Assembly (NCBI GenBank): GCA_039029935.1
Contig: JBCCFC010000022.1
Coordinates: 1-24,086 of the forward strand
Reading direction: 5' to 3'
Length of the DNA: 24,086 nt
Source of the DNA: G039029935 sp039029935
Lineage (GTDB): Bacteria > Chloroflexota > Anaerolineae > Caldilineales > Caldilineaceae
Of this stretch, positions 1 through 8,498 are shown piece after piece. Position 1 is the first letter of the stretch, and every line of letters starts with the position of its first letter. The notes under the pieces were generated by a model. The model was given only the letters and a program-made list of their open reading frames with translations. It did not search any database and was not told the origin of the DNA. Both the position numbers and the translations under genes were made by a program.

Positions 1-3000
1 ACTTACGTATCGTAGGTTGGCTTCCTTCTTGAGATGCATGTGCATCAGAGTGCGCATTGGTTGATGTCATAATGAGTCGCCCTGGTTTGCTAATTGTGCC
101 ATTCTGTTCCTGAATAAAACTACCCGAATAACAGGCTTCAATGATAATATTCGTTTTTAATCCGGGGATAGCCTCCTCTAGCTCTGTCAACCACCGATTC
201 AAATCTCTCGTTGTCAGTTCTTGATCGATTGTGCCATCTATATAAACTAAGTCACGAAGACCATGATCAATTAGATATAACGTTAAGGGGATTGCGGCTG
301 AAACTCTGCTTTTGGCCCAAGAGGTAATCGCAGTCTCTAAATGTTCAAGCGTTGCGTCTTGATCATGACCGGGTAAATTCTCGTTTGTTGACAAAAGTAG
401 AATATCCTCAGAGTTAATACCTTTACTGATAAATAAGTCATACACATTTTGTGCAGTTTGATCGATATTTTTTTGGAGTACATCATCAGCTAGATATCGC
501 CCTGCTAAGATAATGACAGGCCCCAGAGGTAATTCAACTGGGCGTTGTTGAACCGATAGCTCATATTCGACGTCAATACCAAAAGTTTCTGTATTGGTAT
601 GTTTACTTCTAACATAGAAACTCTGTCCTATTTTGGTGTTTATATCCAGTCGAACGCCAGGCGCAAAAGTTTCATTCCATGTTCCTGCTGAATCTTCGTC
701 GCAATCTTTGTAGTAGGCCAAATCGATATCTGCACGGGAACCATCAGGAATCTCAATTGTTACACGATAAACCCCTTCGGCGGTAGACGTAAACTTCACC
801 CAATCCACATCACCATGTTTATCAAACGCATGAGATTGAGCGACACCATTCGCCTCAATCGGCTGGGCTTGGCTACACTCATCGGGTGCGTCATCTACTG
901 TCGGGGTAGGGGAGGGAGTGGGATTTGGTGAGGATGTTGGGGTGGGTGAAGGCGTTGGGGTGTTGGAAACGGGCAGGACCAGCGTCGTGGCTTCCACGAG
1001 TGTATCGGTAAAGTCACTCCAAAGCTCATTTTTCTGGTCGTCCCACGTGTCAGCATTTGAGCCGCTATGTTCAGGTGTATAGGTACGGAGCTCAAACCAA
1101 TACGTTGTTCCCGCTTCAAGCCCTGTGAATGTATGGCTATCTCGGTGCTTGTTGATGGTGCGCACGGTATCGATGAGGTCATTCCCTGTACCAATGCGAA
1201 TTTGATAGAACCCATCCTTATCTCGAAAGTCAATCAAATCCCATTCAACGCGAATGTCTGATGATGTCAGTGCGATGGCCTGAATCCCTTTGGGTGACAC
1301 GGTTTGGCTGAGGGACCATTGCGGGTTGTGGGTGTTGACAAAAGCCAGTAGCGTTTCATCTGCAATGGTGAGCTTGTTATAGGACACATCAAACAGCGTA
1401 AGATTGCTCAATTGGGCGATCTCACTGGGCAGACTTTCTAGCTGATTGCTGGTCAACAGTAGTAATGTCAGTCCGGTCAAGTTACCAAGCGATGTTGGCA
1501 CGTCTACTAAGGCATTGCTCCCCAGATAGAGTTCTGTTAACGTGGTCACGCTATCAATTGTATCGGGTACTTGGGCCAGCAGGTTGTTGTCGAGGCGAAG
1601 GACGCTTAATTTCGATAGATTCACAACTGTGTCAGGGATTGTGGTCAATTGATTGTTTTGGACACGCAATTCACGCAGGTTGGACAATTGGTCGATGTTG
1701 GCAGGGAGTTCTTGTAGTTGGTTGTTCCAGACATAGAGTTTTTGCAACTGTGTCAGGTCCACTATCGTGTCTGGCAGCGTCACGAGTTGATTGTTATTCA
1801 AGGGTAAATCGCGTACACGGGTCAATGTACCAATCGACTCAGGAATGCTTGTCAACTGATTGTCTTGGAGATGTAAGACCGTGAGTTTACTGAGATTGCC
1901 AATGCTATTGGGGAGTGTGACCAGGTTATTGCCAGAGAGCGTCAGCGTTGTCAATGTAATGAGTTCGCCGATTTGTAGGGGGACAGCCGTCAGCGCATTG
2001 TTTTCAAGCCGTAATTCACTCAGGTCGATGAGATTGACTAGCGTATCAGGAATGCTTGTCAATTTGTTGTCACGAATCGACAACGAGGTTAACTTTGTCA
2101 GATCGCCCAAGCTCTCCGGCACAGTGGTCAATTGATTCTCATAGAGATAGAGAGCCGTCAATTTTGCTAATCCACCAATCGTTGTGGGCAAGTTCGTGAG
2201 CTGATTGCTATAGAGGCGTAGCTCGATTAATTCGGACATACTGCCCAACGTTGGTGGCACACTACTCAGGCGATTGTTGTTGAGGTATAGCTTTTCGAGC
2301 GCACGGAAATTGCCAAACATATCAGGGAGTTCGGTTAGCTGATTGGATGACAAGTCAACCCATGTCAGGTTTTCGAGTTGTTCTAGCTCGGCAGGCAGTT
2401 CGGTCAGTTGGTTCCGCTCAAAATCAAGCGTGGTCAGTGTCGTCAGGTTGCCAATGCTGTTGGGCACAGTCACCAACTGATTGCTATAGACAGAGAGCTT
2501 ATCAAGTTGTGCCAAGTCGCCTAGCTCAGTCGGTAGCCATTCAAGCTGATTATTGGAAAGCCAGAGTGTTGTCAGCTTTGGCAGTTGACCCAAGTCACTT
2601 GGCAGGCTGCTCAGTGCATTGCCGGAAACTGATAGGGTTTTCAGCTCGCTCAGACTGCCTAGACCGACGGGCAATACCGTAAGTTGGTTGTTGTAGAGTT
2701 GCAGTTGCTCCAACCGGGATAGCTCGCCCAACGTTGCAGGGATTGTTGCGAGTTGGTTATCATTCAGCCAAAGGTCAATTAAGCTGGGCAAGTTCTGCCC
2801 AAAATTTGCGGGTAACTCGGTTAATTGATTGTTGTTTGCCCACAGGATGGTTAAGAGCGGCAGGTCTCCCAGTTCATCTGGCAGTTCTGTCAACAGGTTT
2901 GAGTTGAGATGGAGTTCAGTCAGCTTGGTCATGGCTGCCCATGAGAAGGGGAGACGGTCAATCTGGTTGGAGGCCAAAGAGAGCGTGGTCAAGTTGGTGA

Positions 3001-3802
3001 GGTTTTCGACATCAAAGGGAATCTCGCTTAATTGGTTGGATGACAGCCAGAGTTCTTCCAGATTGGCGAGGTTGCCCAATTCTTCTGGAACACTGGTTAG
3101 TCCGTTGAGGGCAAGCGATAGATTGGTCAGTTCCGAGAGCGCCCCAATCTCTGCTGGGATGCTTGTTAGCTGGTTGCCACTCAGACTTAACTGCTCTAAG
3201 GATTCAAGGTTGCCAATTTCGGCGGGCAGAGGGCCAGCCAAACGGTTGCCTTGGTTCTCATTATCAAGGTCAAGTGTAACGACATAGCCGTTTGTATGGC
3301 AGATGACGCCAAACCAATCACAAGGAGATATTCCAGCAACCAACCAATTGGTCTGAATCAGCCAGTTGGGGCCATCGGTGCTGTGATAGATGGCAACCAG
3401 TGCTTCGCATTCCGTTTGAGATGTGGTGACAGTGTCGGCTGTACAATCAAAGTTGGTTTGGGTTGGCACCGTTTGTATGGCGTCATCTGGGCTATCACTC
3501 TGTAATGTTGCTTTGCGGCTATCAGCGTATGAGAAGTCAACATCTTCCTCTGGCAAACGATGCCATGACCGCGACAAATAGGACGACTCCCATGAGGGTG
3601 ATGCCACCGAGGGTTGCTTCTCTGGCGAATCGCTCTGTGCTAGGGCTACCTGACTCTGCACACCTAGCGAAGCGACAGTGAGCAGCATCATGAGGAGGAA
3701 TGTGCGTACATATTGGCATAATTTTTGTTTAAGGAGGGCATATACATCCGTGGGCATATGCTGAAAATGACATTGCTGTCCTGAAGTGATCAATTGTTTC
3801 AT
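1..3802 (-). CDS. Secreted LRR protein with FN3, PPC-like and C-terminal legumain-like (C13) protease domains; truncated by window start
   Basis: The frame is open from the ATG at 3802 (AGGAA just upstream) to the window edge, giving 1,267 codons and no stop, so the true C-terminus is outside. The order is: hydrophobic export signal (about residues 35-56, ending near VALAQS); a Cys-containing LRR cap (about 120-175, with TECEALVAIYHSTDG, PCDWFGVIC); about 27 LRRs of 23 residues (consensus LxxLxLxxNQLTxLPxxIGNL) to about residue 820; an FN3 domain (about 830-940); a Pro/Thr/Ser linker; a PPC-like beta domain (about 970-1080, GDVDWVKF); and a caspase-fold domain. That last domain shows LYLIDHGL (His codon 263-265) and IIEACYSGSFI (Cys codon 131-133), 44 codons apart, then RLIMTSTNAHSDAHAS. 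This is the legumain/C13 pattern (DHG ... EACxSGS). The role is inferred: an extracellular protein that binds a ligand through LRRs and carries a cysteine protease. The next gene upstream (4204-7788) is a protease-free paralogue. Confidence 0.85.
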   Translation of the reverse strand, partial: MKQLITSGQQCHFQHMPTDVYALLKQKLCQYVRTFLLMMLLTVASLGVQSQVALAQSDSPEKQPSVASPSWESSYLSRSWHRLPEEDVDFSYADSRKATLQSDSPDDAIQTVPTQTNFDCTADTVTTSQTECEALVAIYHSTDGPNWLIQTNWLVAGISPCDWFGVICHTNGYVVTLDLDNENQGNRLAGPLPAEIGNLESLEQLSLSGNQLTSIPAEIGALSELTNLSLALNGLTSVPEELGNLANLEELWLSSNQLSEIPFDVENLTNLTTLSLASNQIDRLPFSWAAMTKLTELHLNSNLLTELPDELGDLPLLTILWANNNQLTELPANFGQNLPSLIDLWLNDNQLATIPATLGELSRLEQLQLYNNQLTVLPVGLGSLSELKTLSVSGNALSSLPSDLGQLPKLTTLWLSNNQLEWLPTELGDLAQLDKLSVYSNQLVTVPNSIGNLTTLTTLDFERNQLTELPAELEQLENLTWVDLSSNQLTELPDMFGNFRALEKLYLNNNRLSSVPPTLGSMSELIELRLYSNQLTNLPTTIGGLAKLTALYLYENQLTTVPESLGDLTKLTSLSIRDNKLTSIPDTLVNLIDLSELRLENNALTAVPLQIGELITLTTLTLSGNNLVTLPNSIGNLSKLTVLHLQDNQLTSIPESIGTLTRVRDLPLNNNQLVTLPDTIVDLTQLQKLYVWNNQLQELPANIDQLSNLRELRVQNNQLTTIPDTVVNLSKLSVLRLDNNLLAQVPDTIDSVTTLTELYLGSNALVDVPTSLGNLTGLTLLLLTSNQLESLPSEIAQLSNLTLFDVSYNKLTIADETLLAFVNTHNPQWSLSQTVSPKGIQAIALTSSDIRVEWDLIDFRDKDGFYQIRIGTGNDLIDTVRTINKHRDSHTFTGLEAGTTYWFELRTYTPEHSGSNADTWDDQKNELWSDFTDTLVEATTLVLPVSNTPTPSPTPTSSPNPTPSPTPTVDDAPDECSQAQPIEANGVAQSHAFDKHGDVDWVKFTSTAEGVYRVTIEIPDGSRADIDLAYYKDCDEDSAGTWNETFAPGVRLDINTKIGQSFYVRSKHTNTETFGIDVEYELSVQQRPVELPLGPVIILAGRYLADDVLQKNIDQTAQNVYDLFISKGINSEDILLLSTNENLPGHDQDATLEHLETAITSWAKSRVSAAIPLTLYLIDHGLRDLVYIDGTIDQELTTRDLNRWLTELEEAIPGLKTNIIIEACYSGSFIQEQNGTISKPGRLIMTSTNAHSDAHASQEGSQPTIRK

Positions 3803-3950
3803 GGTCATTTCCTATTCATGGTTCTTCAATCTATTGTTTTTTTATACAAAACAAAACAGTTAATTCTGTTGCTATAGGTATAAACCTTGATTTTTCAGAA
3901 TTTCCCCAAAAACTTACGGAAATGATGGTGTATTTGGAAAAAAATAGGAC

Positions 3951-3990
3951 GCGGACAAACGCGGACAAGCGCGGATGAACGCGGAGAAAT
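3951..3990. repeat. Four tandem 10-bp repeats
   Basis: Four adjacent 10-base units begin GCGGA: GCGGACAAAC, GCGGACAAGC, GCGGATGAAC and GCGGAGAAAT. They lie in the 401-bp gap between the two LRR genes, upstream of the protease-bearing one. The exact 10-bp period is about one helical turn, so repeated protein binding on one DNA face is possible but unproven. Confidence 0.7.
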
Positions 3991-4019
3991 GGGACAAGAG
4001 ACGTTTTATGGTTGTGTGA

Positions 4020-4089
4020 ATAAAATAGTATCGCAGATTCGTTATCTGCGGACTGACAACAGATAGCCAATCTGTTATACTGATTTTAT
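4020..4089. repeat. Double-hairpin palindromic element (AGTATC/GATACT family, copy 1)
   Basis: The outer arms are ATAAAA/TTTTAT (4020-4025, 4084-4089) and AGTAT/ATACT (4027-4031, 4077-4081). They enclose two perfect hairpins: CGCAGAT/ATCTGCG with loop TCGTT (4032-4050), and ACAGAT/ATCTGT with loop AGCCA (4059-4075). The same layout and nearly the same loops recur in the 96-bp tandem array at 21112-21371. It is likely a dispersed REP-like element; no transposase is nearby. Confidence 0.8.
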
Positions 4090-4110
4090 ACTTCCTCTGC
4101 AATAAAAAAT

Positions 4111-4169
4111 CCGCGTTTTGGGATAATGGCGTTTCTATATGCAGAAAACGTCACTATCCCAAAACGCGG
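4111..4169. terminator. Long near-perfect hairpin downstream of the second LRR gene
   Basis: The arms at 4111-4134 and 4146-4169 pair over 24 positions with two mismatches. They begin CCGCGTTTTGGGATA and end TATCCCAAAACGCGG, around an 11-base loop. It sits 35 bp past the stop of the minus-strand LRR gene, so a terminator or transcript-stabilising role is plausible. There is no clean U-tract right after the stem, and it could equally be another mobile palindrome. Confidence 0.55.
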
Positions 4170-4203
4170 CTCTAGATGATATACCAGTTGATAGATTGAC
4201 TGA

Positions 4204-7200
4204 CTAATGGCTGATGATGGGCAGGAAAATATTGTGGGGTGACATAATGGGAATTGTACTCGGAGATTGTCCATGCATTGTCGAAGAGACAACCGATGAT
4301 CGATTATCTATTTTCTGTACGGAAACATGGTAACGGACAGGGTTTTCAAATACCCCCCCATTTTTCGGTCTGAGTTTAAGATAGACTTGCTGTTCAGTGG
4401 GTTCTTTCACAGGTATATCAAACCTTGTTCCCGGAAGCGATTGAGTACTGCTGGCTCCTACCGAAAGCATCTCACACGTCATACCATATTCTGGGTCGAT
4501 TTCGACAAGGGAATCGTTCAGAATTTTCATGGAAACCCTGTAATCACCAATCCCAGACGTTTTAAAAACAATCCAATCGATATCATTGGCTGCATGAAAT
4601 GAATGCTCTTGGGCGAGACTATCAACAGTGAGAGATGAGGCTTTATTACATACATCATTCTCCTCTTGAGCATCTAGCGATGCCGTTGTTGCCGTAATCG
4701 TGTTACTAGGGTTACTCCATAAATCATTGTGCTGGTCATTGCTCGATTCAGAGTAAGTCAAAACGGAAATCTCATATGTAACGCCGGGCGAAAGTCCAGA
4801 AATGGTGTAACTGTTTTGCGTTTTATCTTCTGTCTGCTCCTCCTTAATCATCCGTTCATCAGTTTTCGTATGGACTCTATAATGACCCTCACCTTCCTGA
4901 TAATCGATAAGCGTCCACTCAACTGTAATACTGTCTTGGGAAGACGCGGTCACATGCAGATTTGTTGGTGCAACAGTTTGGGTCTGTTTCCAATCTACAG
5001 CCAACTTGTCTAAGTAAGCTCTCAAGTTCTCATCTGTAATTGTTAGTCGATTATAGTCAATTGTTAAACTCTCTAGCGAGAGGTTCATAATACTGCTTGG
5101 TAATTGCGTCAGCAAATTATTTTTAAGACCCATATTTTCTAACTTAAACAAATCACCGACATCCTCGGGCAATCGTCTCAGTTGATTCTGTCCTAGCGAG
5201 AGTTGTTCTAAGTTAGACAGACCCTCGATTTCATCCGGCAGAGTTGTCAACTGGTTTCCTGTCAATGATAAAACTTGTAAATTGTTCAAGGTATTGATTT
5301 CCGAGGGAATACTTCGTAGTTGATTCGATATGAGTGACAACTTGTTGAGGTTAGTTAGATAACCAATTTCGGACGGGATTTCGCTTATCTTGTTATTGTT
5401 AAGATATAGCTTTTCTAATGTTTTGAGCTTCTTGATCTCTCTTGGGATATTCATCAACTGGTTACTACTAAAATGCAGTGTTTCTAATTTGACCAGTTTC
5501 CCTATTTCAGGTGGTATGACTGTCAATTTGTTATCTGAAATATAAAGTGTTTCTAATTTGGTCAGCTTTCCTATTTCAGGAGGAATAGAATCGATTTGAT
5601 TATCATTCAGACGGAGATATCTTAGCTCACCTAAATTTTTAATTTCTGGAGGAAGTTCTCCGTCTAGATTGTTGCTCTCAAGCTCAAGCTTTACCACATT
5701 GTCACCATCACACTTCACACCTATCCAACTACAGAGGTTCCCTGTTGTTAGCCACCCTGTATTATCTGTCCAATCGTTACCATCTGTGCTTCTATAGATT
5801 GCAACCAATGCCTCACACTCACGCTTGGGAATGTCCATTGGTGCTGAATCGTCACAAGAGAATGTATGTGGTGTAAGTGACCCTGTTAAAATCTGTTCAT
5901 ATTCTAATTTGAAAACATCTATATATGTTATTTCGCTTGGAACCGTTATGAGTTGATTGCTACTAATATCAAGTTCCGTTAGAATTGTTAGATTGACAAT
6001 TGTAGATGGCAAAGTATTCCATAGGTTATGCTCAAGTTCGAGCTTGTCAAGTTTTGTCAATTCGTCAATTTCGTCTGGAATTGCACTCAAGTAAGGCTCC
6101 GACAAATCCAATGATTTTAACAAGTCCCACGTCAGCTCCACATTAAATTTGTTGTCTCGAATAGAAAGTATTCTAAGATTGTCAAGATCATTAAGTTGTT
6201 GGGGCATAGTAATTAGTTGGTTCGATTCCAGAGACAATTCTGCCAAACTATCAAGATTTCCGAATGCATCGGGCAAAGTCGTCAATTCATTATAACTTAG
6301 GTCTAGCTCTACTAAACTGGTAAGCGAGATGATTGATGACGGTAGGTTGGTTAACCCAACATCACTCAGGCTTAATTTTTCGAGTGAGGTTAGTTCACCA
6401 AGTTCATCAGGAATAGCAATGGCTGGGGATGTCGTTTGGGATGAAGCCCTGACTGTATTATTGTTATCAAGTCGCAATGTAGTCAACTGGGAAAGATTGC
6501 CTATTTCAGGTGGGATACCTGTAATCTGGTTTGAACGAAGGTCCAGCTCCGTTAGATGAATCAAGTCCCCAATCTGGGCGGGCAACATACCTTGTAGACC
6601 ATATCCCTGATGTTCATTACCCAAAATCAATTTTGTCACATGACCATTTTGGCAGGTGACACCAACCCAACTACAAGGGAAAAGCGTTGTGAACCAATTG
6701 ACCACTCCAACCGCATTGGAGGCATCCATATTCTCATAGATCGCCTTTAATGCTTGACATTCAATGAGTGGAATTTCATCAATGGCATTACAATCTATAA
6801 TAGGAGGTAATGATGGCGTAGGTGTTACAATTGGCTGTGCTGGCATAGGCTCTACTGTCTGTAGTGATGGGGGCTTTTGTGTTATCGCCCAATCGGAATC
6901 ATGTTTATTTAGATAGGCCCATACCTGACCGCTGGTGAAAATGATATGATTATGACCCACATCCAGAATAATGATTTCTGATAGCTTGACCAGTTCTAGC
7001 GGTAATTGGGTCAACTCATTATGAGCAAGCCAAAGCCAGTTCATCTCTGTAAGAGATTCAATTTCAGGTGGTAATTCATGTAGCTGGTTATGTGAAACAT
7101 CCAGCTCTTCCAAATTTTCGAGACGGCTGATTTCAGATGGAAGTGTACGTAAATCATTGTATGATAACGAGAGTTCTTCTAAATCAGATAATTCTGTGAT

Positions 7201-7788
7201 TTCTGTTGGCATATGACCAAACTGATTATGTGACAAGTCTAACGACTGCAAATTCGAGAGATCACGAATTTCACTTGGAAGAGTCTGTAAACGATTGTTC
7301 CCCAAATCAAGGGTATGCAAACTGAGGAGGCGTCCAATTGCGGATGGTAGCCCGTCTAGCTTGTTGTCATGTAAATTCAATACGTGTAGTTCGGAGAGTT
7401 CCCCGATTTCAGGTGGCAGTTCATTGATTCGGTTGCGCTGTAGATAAAGATAGCTCAACATCTCCAGATACTCGATTTCAGGCGGCAATACTCCGATTAG
7501 TCTGTTTTGGCTTAAATTGAGCTTGGTGACAGAATTATTGCGACAAGCGACACCATACCAAGAACAGGGCGTTGTACTCAGTAACCACCCTGTTTTGTGT
7601 GTCCACCGTGAACCGTCTGTACTTTCATAAAGTGCCACTAAAGCCTGACATTCAGGCTGCGGAATTTCGCTCACGGTGGCACAGTCAAAGCTGGGTTGGG
7701 CAAGGCTTGCCCGGTCTGTATACAAAATGCTGGGGGATAGTAGGCTGACGACAAGCGCGATGCGTATCAACGTTTTGGTGAATGGCAT
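4204..7788 (-). CDS. Secreted LRR protein with three capped LRR blocks, FN3 and PPC-like domain
   Basis: 1194 aa, with AAGGAG placed well upstream of the ATG. An N-terminal signal peptide (about 1-30, ending SLAQP) shows export. Three times the protein restarts with a Cys-containing cap of the LRRNT_2 type. Near residue 33 it reads ECQALVALYESTDG and PCSWYGVAC. Near 331 a more diverged copy reads PCSWVGVTC. Near 645 it reads ECEALVAIYRSTDG and LCSWIGVKC. Each cap leads a block of 23-residue LRRs (LPPEIGxLxxLxxLxLxxNxL). An FN3 domain (about 938-1033) and a PPC-like domain (about 1043-1129, NDIDWIVF) follow. The protein ends in NIFLPIISH, a hydrophobic tail like those seen on exported Chloroflexota proteins (from memory, not checked). 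No catalytic motif is visible. It is a paralogue of the neighbouring LRR-protease and probably binds extracellular ligands or partners. Confidence 0.9.
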   Translation of the reverse strand: MPFTKTLIRIALVVSLLSPSILYTDRASLAQPSFDCATVSEIPQPECQALVALYESTDGSRWTHKTGWLLSTTPCSWYGVACRNNSVTKLNLSQNRLIGVLPPEIEYLEMLSYLYLQRNRINELPPEIGELSELHVLNLHDNKLDGLPSAIGRLLSLHTLDLGNNRLQTLPSEIRDLSNLQSLDLSHNQFGHMPTEITELSDLEELSLSYNDLRTLPSEISRLENLEELDVSHNQLHELPPEIESLTEMNWLWLAHNELTQLPLELVKLSEIIILDVGHNHIIFTSGQVWAYLNKHDSDWAITQKPPSLQTVEPMPAQPIVTPTPSLPPIIDCNAIDEIPLIECQALKAIYENMDASNAVGVVNWFTTLFPCSWVGVTCQNGHVTKLILGNEHQGYGLQGMLPAQIGDLIHLTELDLRSNQITGIPPEIGNLSQLTTLRLDNNNTVRASSQTTSPAIAIPDELGELTSLEKLSLSDVGLTNLPSSIISLTSLVELDLSYNELTTLPDAFGNLDSLAELSLESNQLITMPQQLNDLDNLRILSIRDNKFNVELTWDLLKSLDLSEPYLSAIPDEIDELTKLDKLELEHNLWNTLPSTIVNLTILTELDISSNQLITVPSEITYIDVFKLEYEQILTGSLTPHTFSCDDSAPMDIPKRECEALVAIYRSTDGNDWTDNTGWLTTGNLCSWIGVKCDGDNVVKLELESNNLDGELPPEIKNLGELRYLRLNDNQIDSIPPEIGKLTKLETLYISDNKLTVIPPEIGKLVKLETLHFSSNQLMNIPREIKKLKTLEKLYLNNNKISEIPSEIGYLTNLNKLSLISNQLRSIPSEINTLNNLQVLSLTGNQLTTLPDEIEGLSNLEQLSLGQNQLRRLPEDVGDLFKLENMGLKNNLLTQLPSSIMNLSLESLTIDYNRLTITDENLRAYLDKLAVDWKQTQTVAPTNLHVTASSQDSITVEWTLIDYQEGEGHYRVHTKTDERMIKEEQTEDKTQNSYTISGLSPGVTYEISVLTYSESSNDQHNDLWSNPSNTITATTASLDAQEENDVCNKASSLTVDSLAQEHSFHAANDIDWIVFKTSGIGDYRVSMKILNDSLVEIDPEYGMTCEMLSVGASSTQSLPGTRFDIPVKEPTEQQVYLKLRPKNGGVFENPVRYHVSVQKIDNRSSVVSSTMHGQSPSTIPIMSPHNIFLPIISH

Positions 7789-7829
7789 GATTTGGCTCCT
7801 TGGTTTAATCGATTCATGTGCATCAACAT

Positions 7830-7853
7830 TTATCTATATAAACCGATAGATAA
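7830..7853. promoter_or_regulatory. Short inverted repeat in the leader of the second LRR gene
   Basis: TTATCTAT (7830-7837) and ATAGATAA (7846-7853) form a perfect 8-bp inverted repeat with an 8-base loop, 42 bp upstream of the minus-strand LRR start at 7788. It is symmetrical enough to be an operator or a leader hairpin. No regulator can be named. Confidence 0.35.
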
Positions 7854-7887
7854 GCCATTTTCCCCAACTAATTATGAGAGTATGATG

Positions 7888-7936
7888 TTTGCGAACGCAA
7901 ATAGAGGTCACCGACTTTGCAGGCGATGACCTCTAT
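7888..7936. terminator. Two adjacent hairpins downstream of the PIN toxin gene
   Basis: TTTGCG-AA-CGCAAA (7888-7901) abuts a perfect 10-bp stem, ATAGAGGTCA (7901-7910) with TGACCTCTAT (7927-7936). They lie 30 bp past the stop of the minus-strand PIN gene and probably end or stabilise its transcript. There is no long U-tract, so a REP-type palindrome is the alternative. Confidence 0.5.
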
Positions 7937-7965
7937 CCATGTGTGACTTTTACGGTTTTGCCTAG

Positions 7966-8498
7966 TTAAGGTTCCCAGACGACGATTTCTCTAACACGGC
8001 GAAAGTCGCGGTCGTTGGTCGCCAGAGATTGGATTTTCTCTGTTGCCATAAACCCAAGAATCAAACTATCATTCGACATGACACCATATTGCTGACGAAA
8101 TCTTTTGGCGACATGGTGATGAACGTGCGTTAAAGGCCGAATATCGACATTCAAGTCGCTCAAAAGACTCGGTATCCGCAGATTGTATTTGAGTTGACGC
8201 ACAATCTGCGGATGATTTTTGAGATAGCTTGCCAAATCTGCACTATCAAGCCTGAGCGATTTTTGCGCTTCTACAATCATTGAACGATGGATCGCATCGG
8301 CAACAATCTGTAGTGTTGTGACAATTTTAATTTTTTTTCCGCACACCGATTAACAAAGGCAGCACATTCTATTGATATATCAGGTGTTTTGTTGAAATAA
8401 TAGGCCAAAATATTTGCATCCGCACAGATTATGCTACTATCGGGTAAATTTTCTAGTTTATCCGGTTGATTGCTTTTTCTTCGAGTTCGAGAAGCCAT
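7966..8498 (-). pseudogene. PIN-domain toxin gene split by a -1 frameshift at an A8 run
   Basis: The start at 8498 opens a frame with the first PIN strand and Asp (SIICADANILAYYF), which runs out after 73 codons. The rest of the domain is in the -1 frame, from KIVTTLQIVADAIHRSMIVE to the TAA at 7966. It includes the later acidic residues SNDSLI and ATNDRDF. Joined at the A8 run (8331-8338), the two halves give a normal-length PIN ribonuclease of about 177 residues with all the expected acidic positions. Its ATG overlaps the antitoxin stop (TAATG), implying translational coupling. It may be a real inactivating frameshift, a sequencing error in a homopolymer, or programmed frameshifting, because A AAA AAA is the canonical slippery heptamer and is in the correct register. 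Confidence 0.8.
8331..8338 (-). other. A8 slippery site in the PIN gene
   Basis: On the minus strand the zero-frame codons are GCG GAA AAA AAA TTA. The A AAA AAA heptamer is in register for a -1 slip, after which the next codon is ATT and the PIN domain continues. One extra A in the genome would give the same product. Confidence 0.7.

Noticed and set aside
895..1233. A 112-codon minus-strand frame and several plus-strand frames within 1-3800
   Set aside because: They overlap the continuous LRR/FN3/PPC/C13 frame, which has clear domain homology throughout. The others are low-complexity shadows of the LRR repeats.
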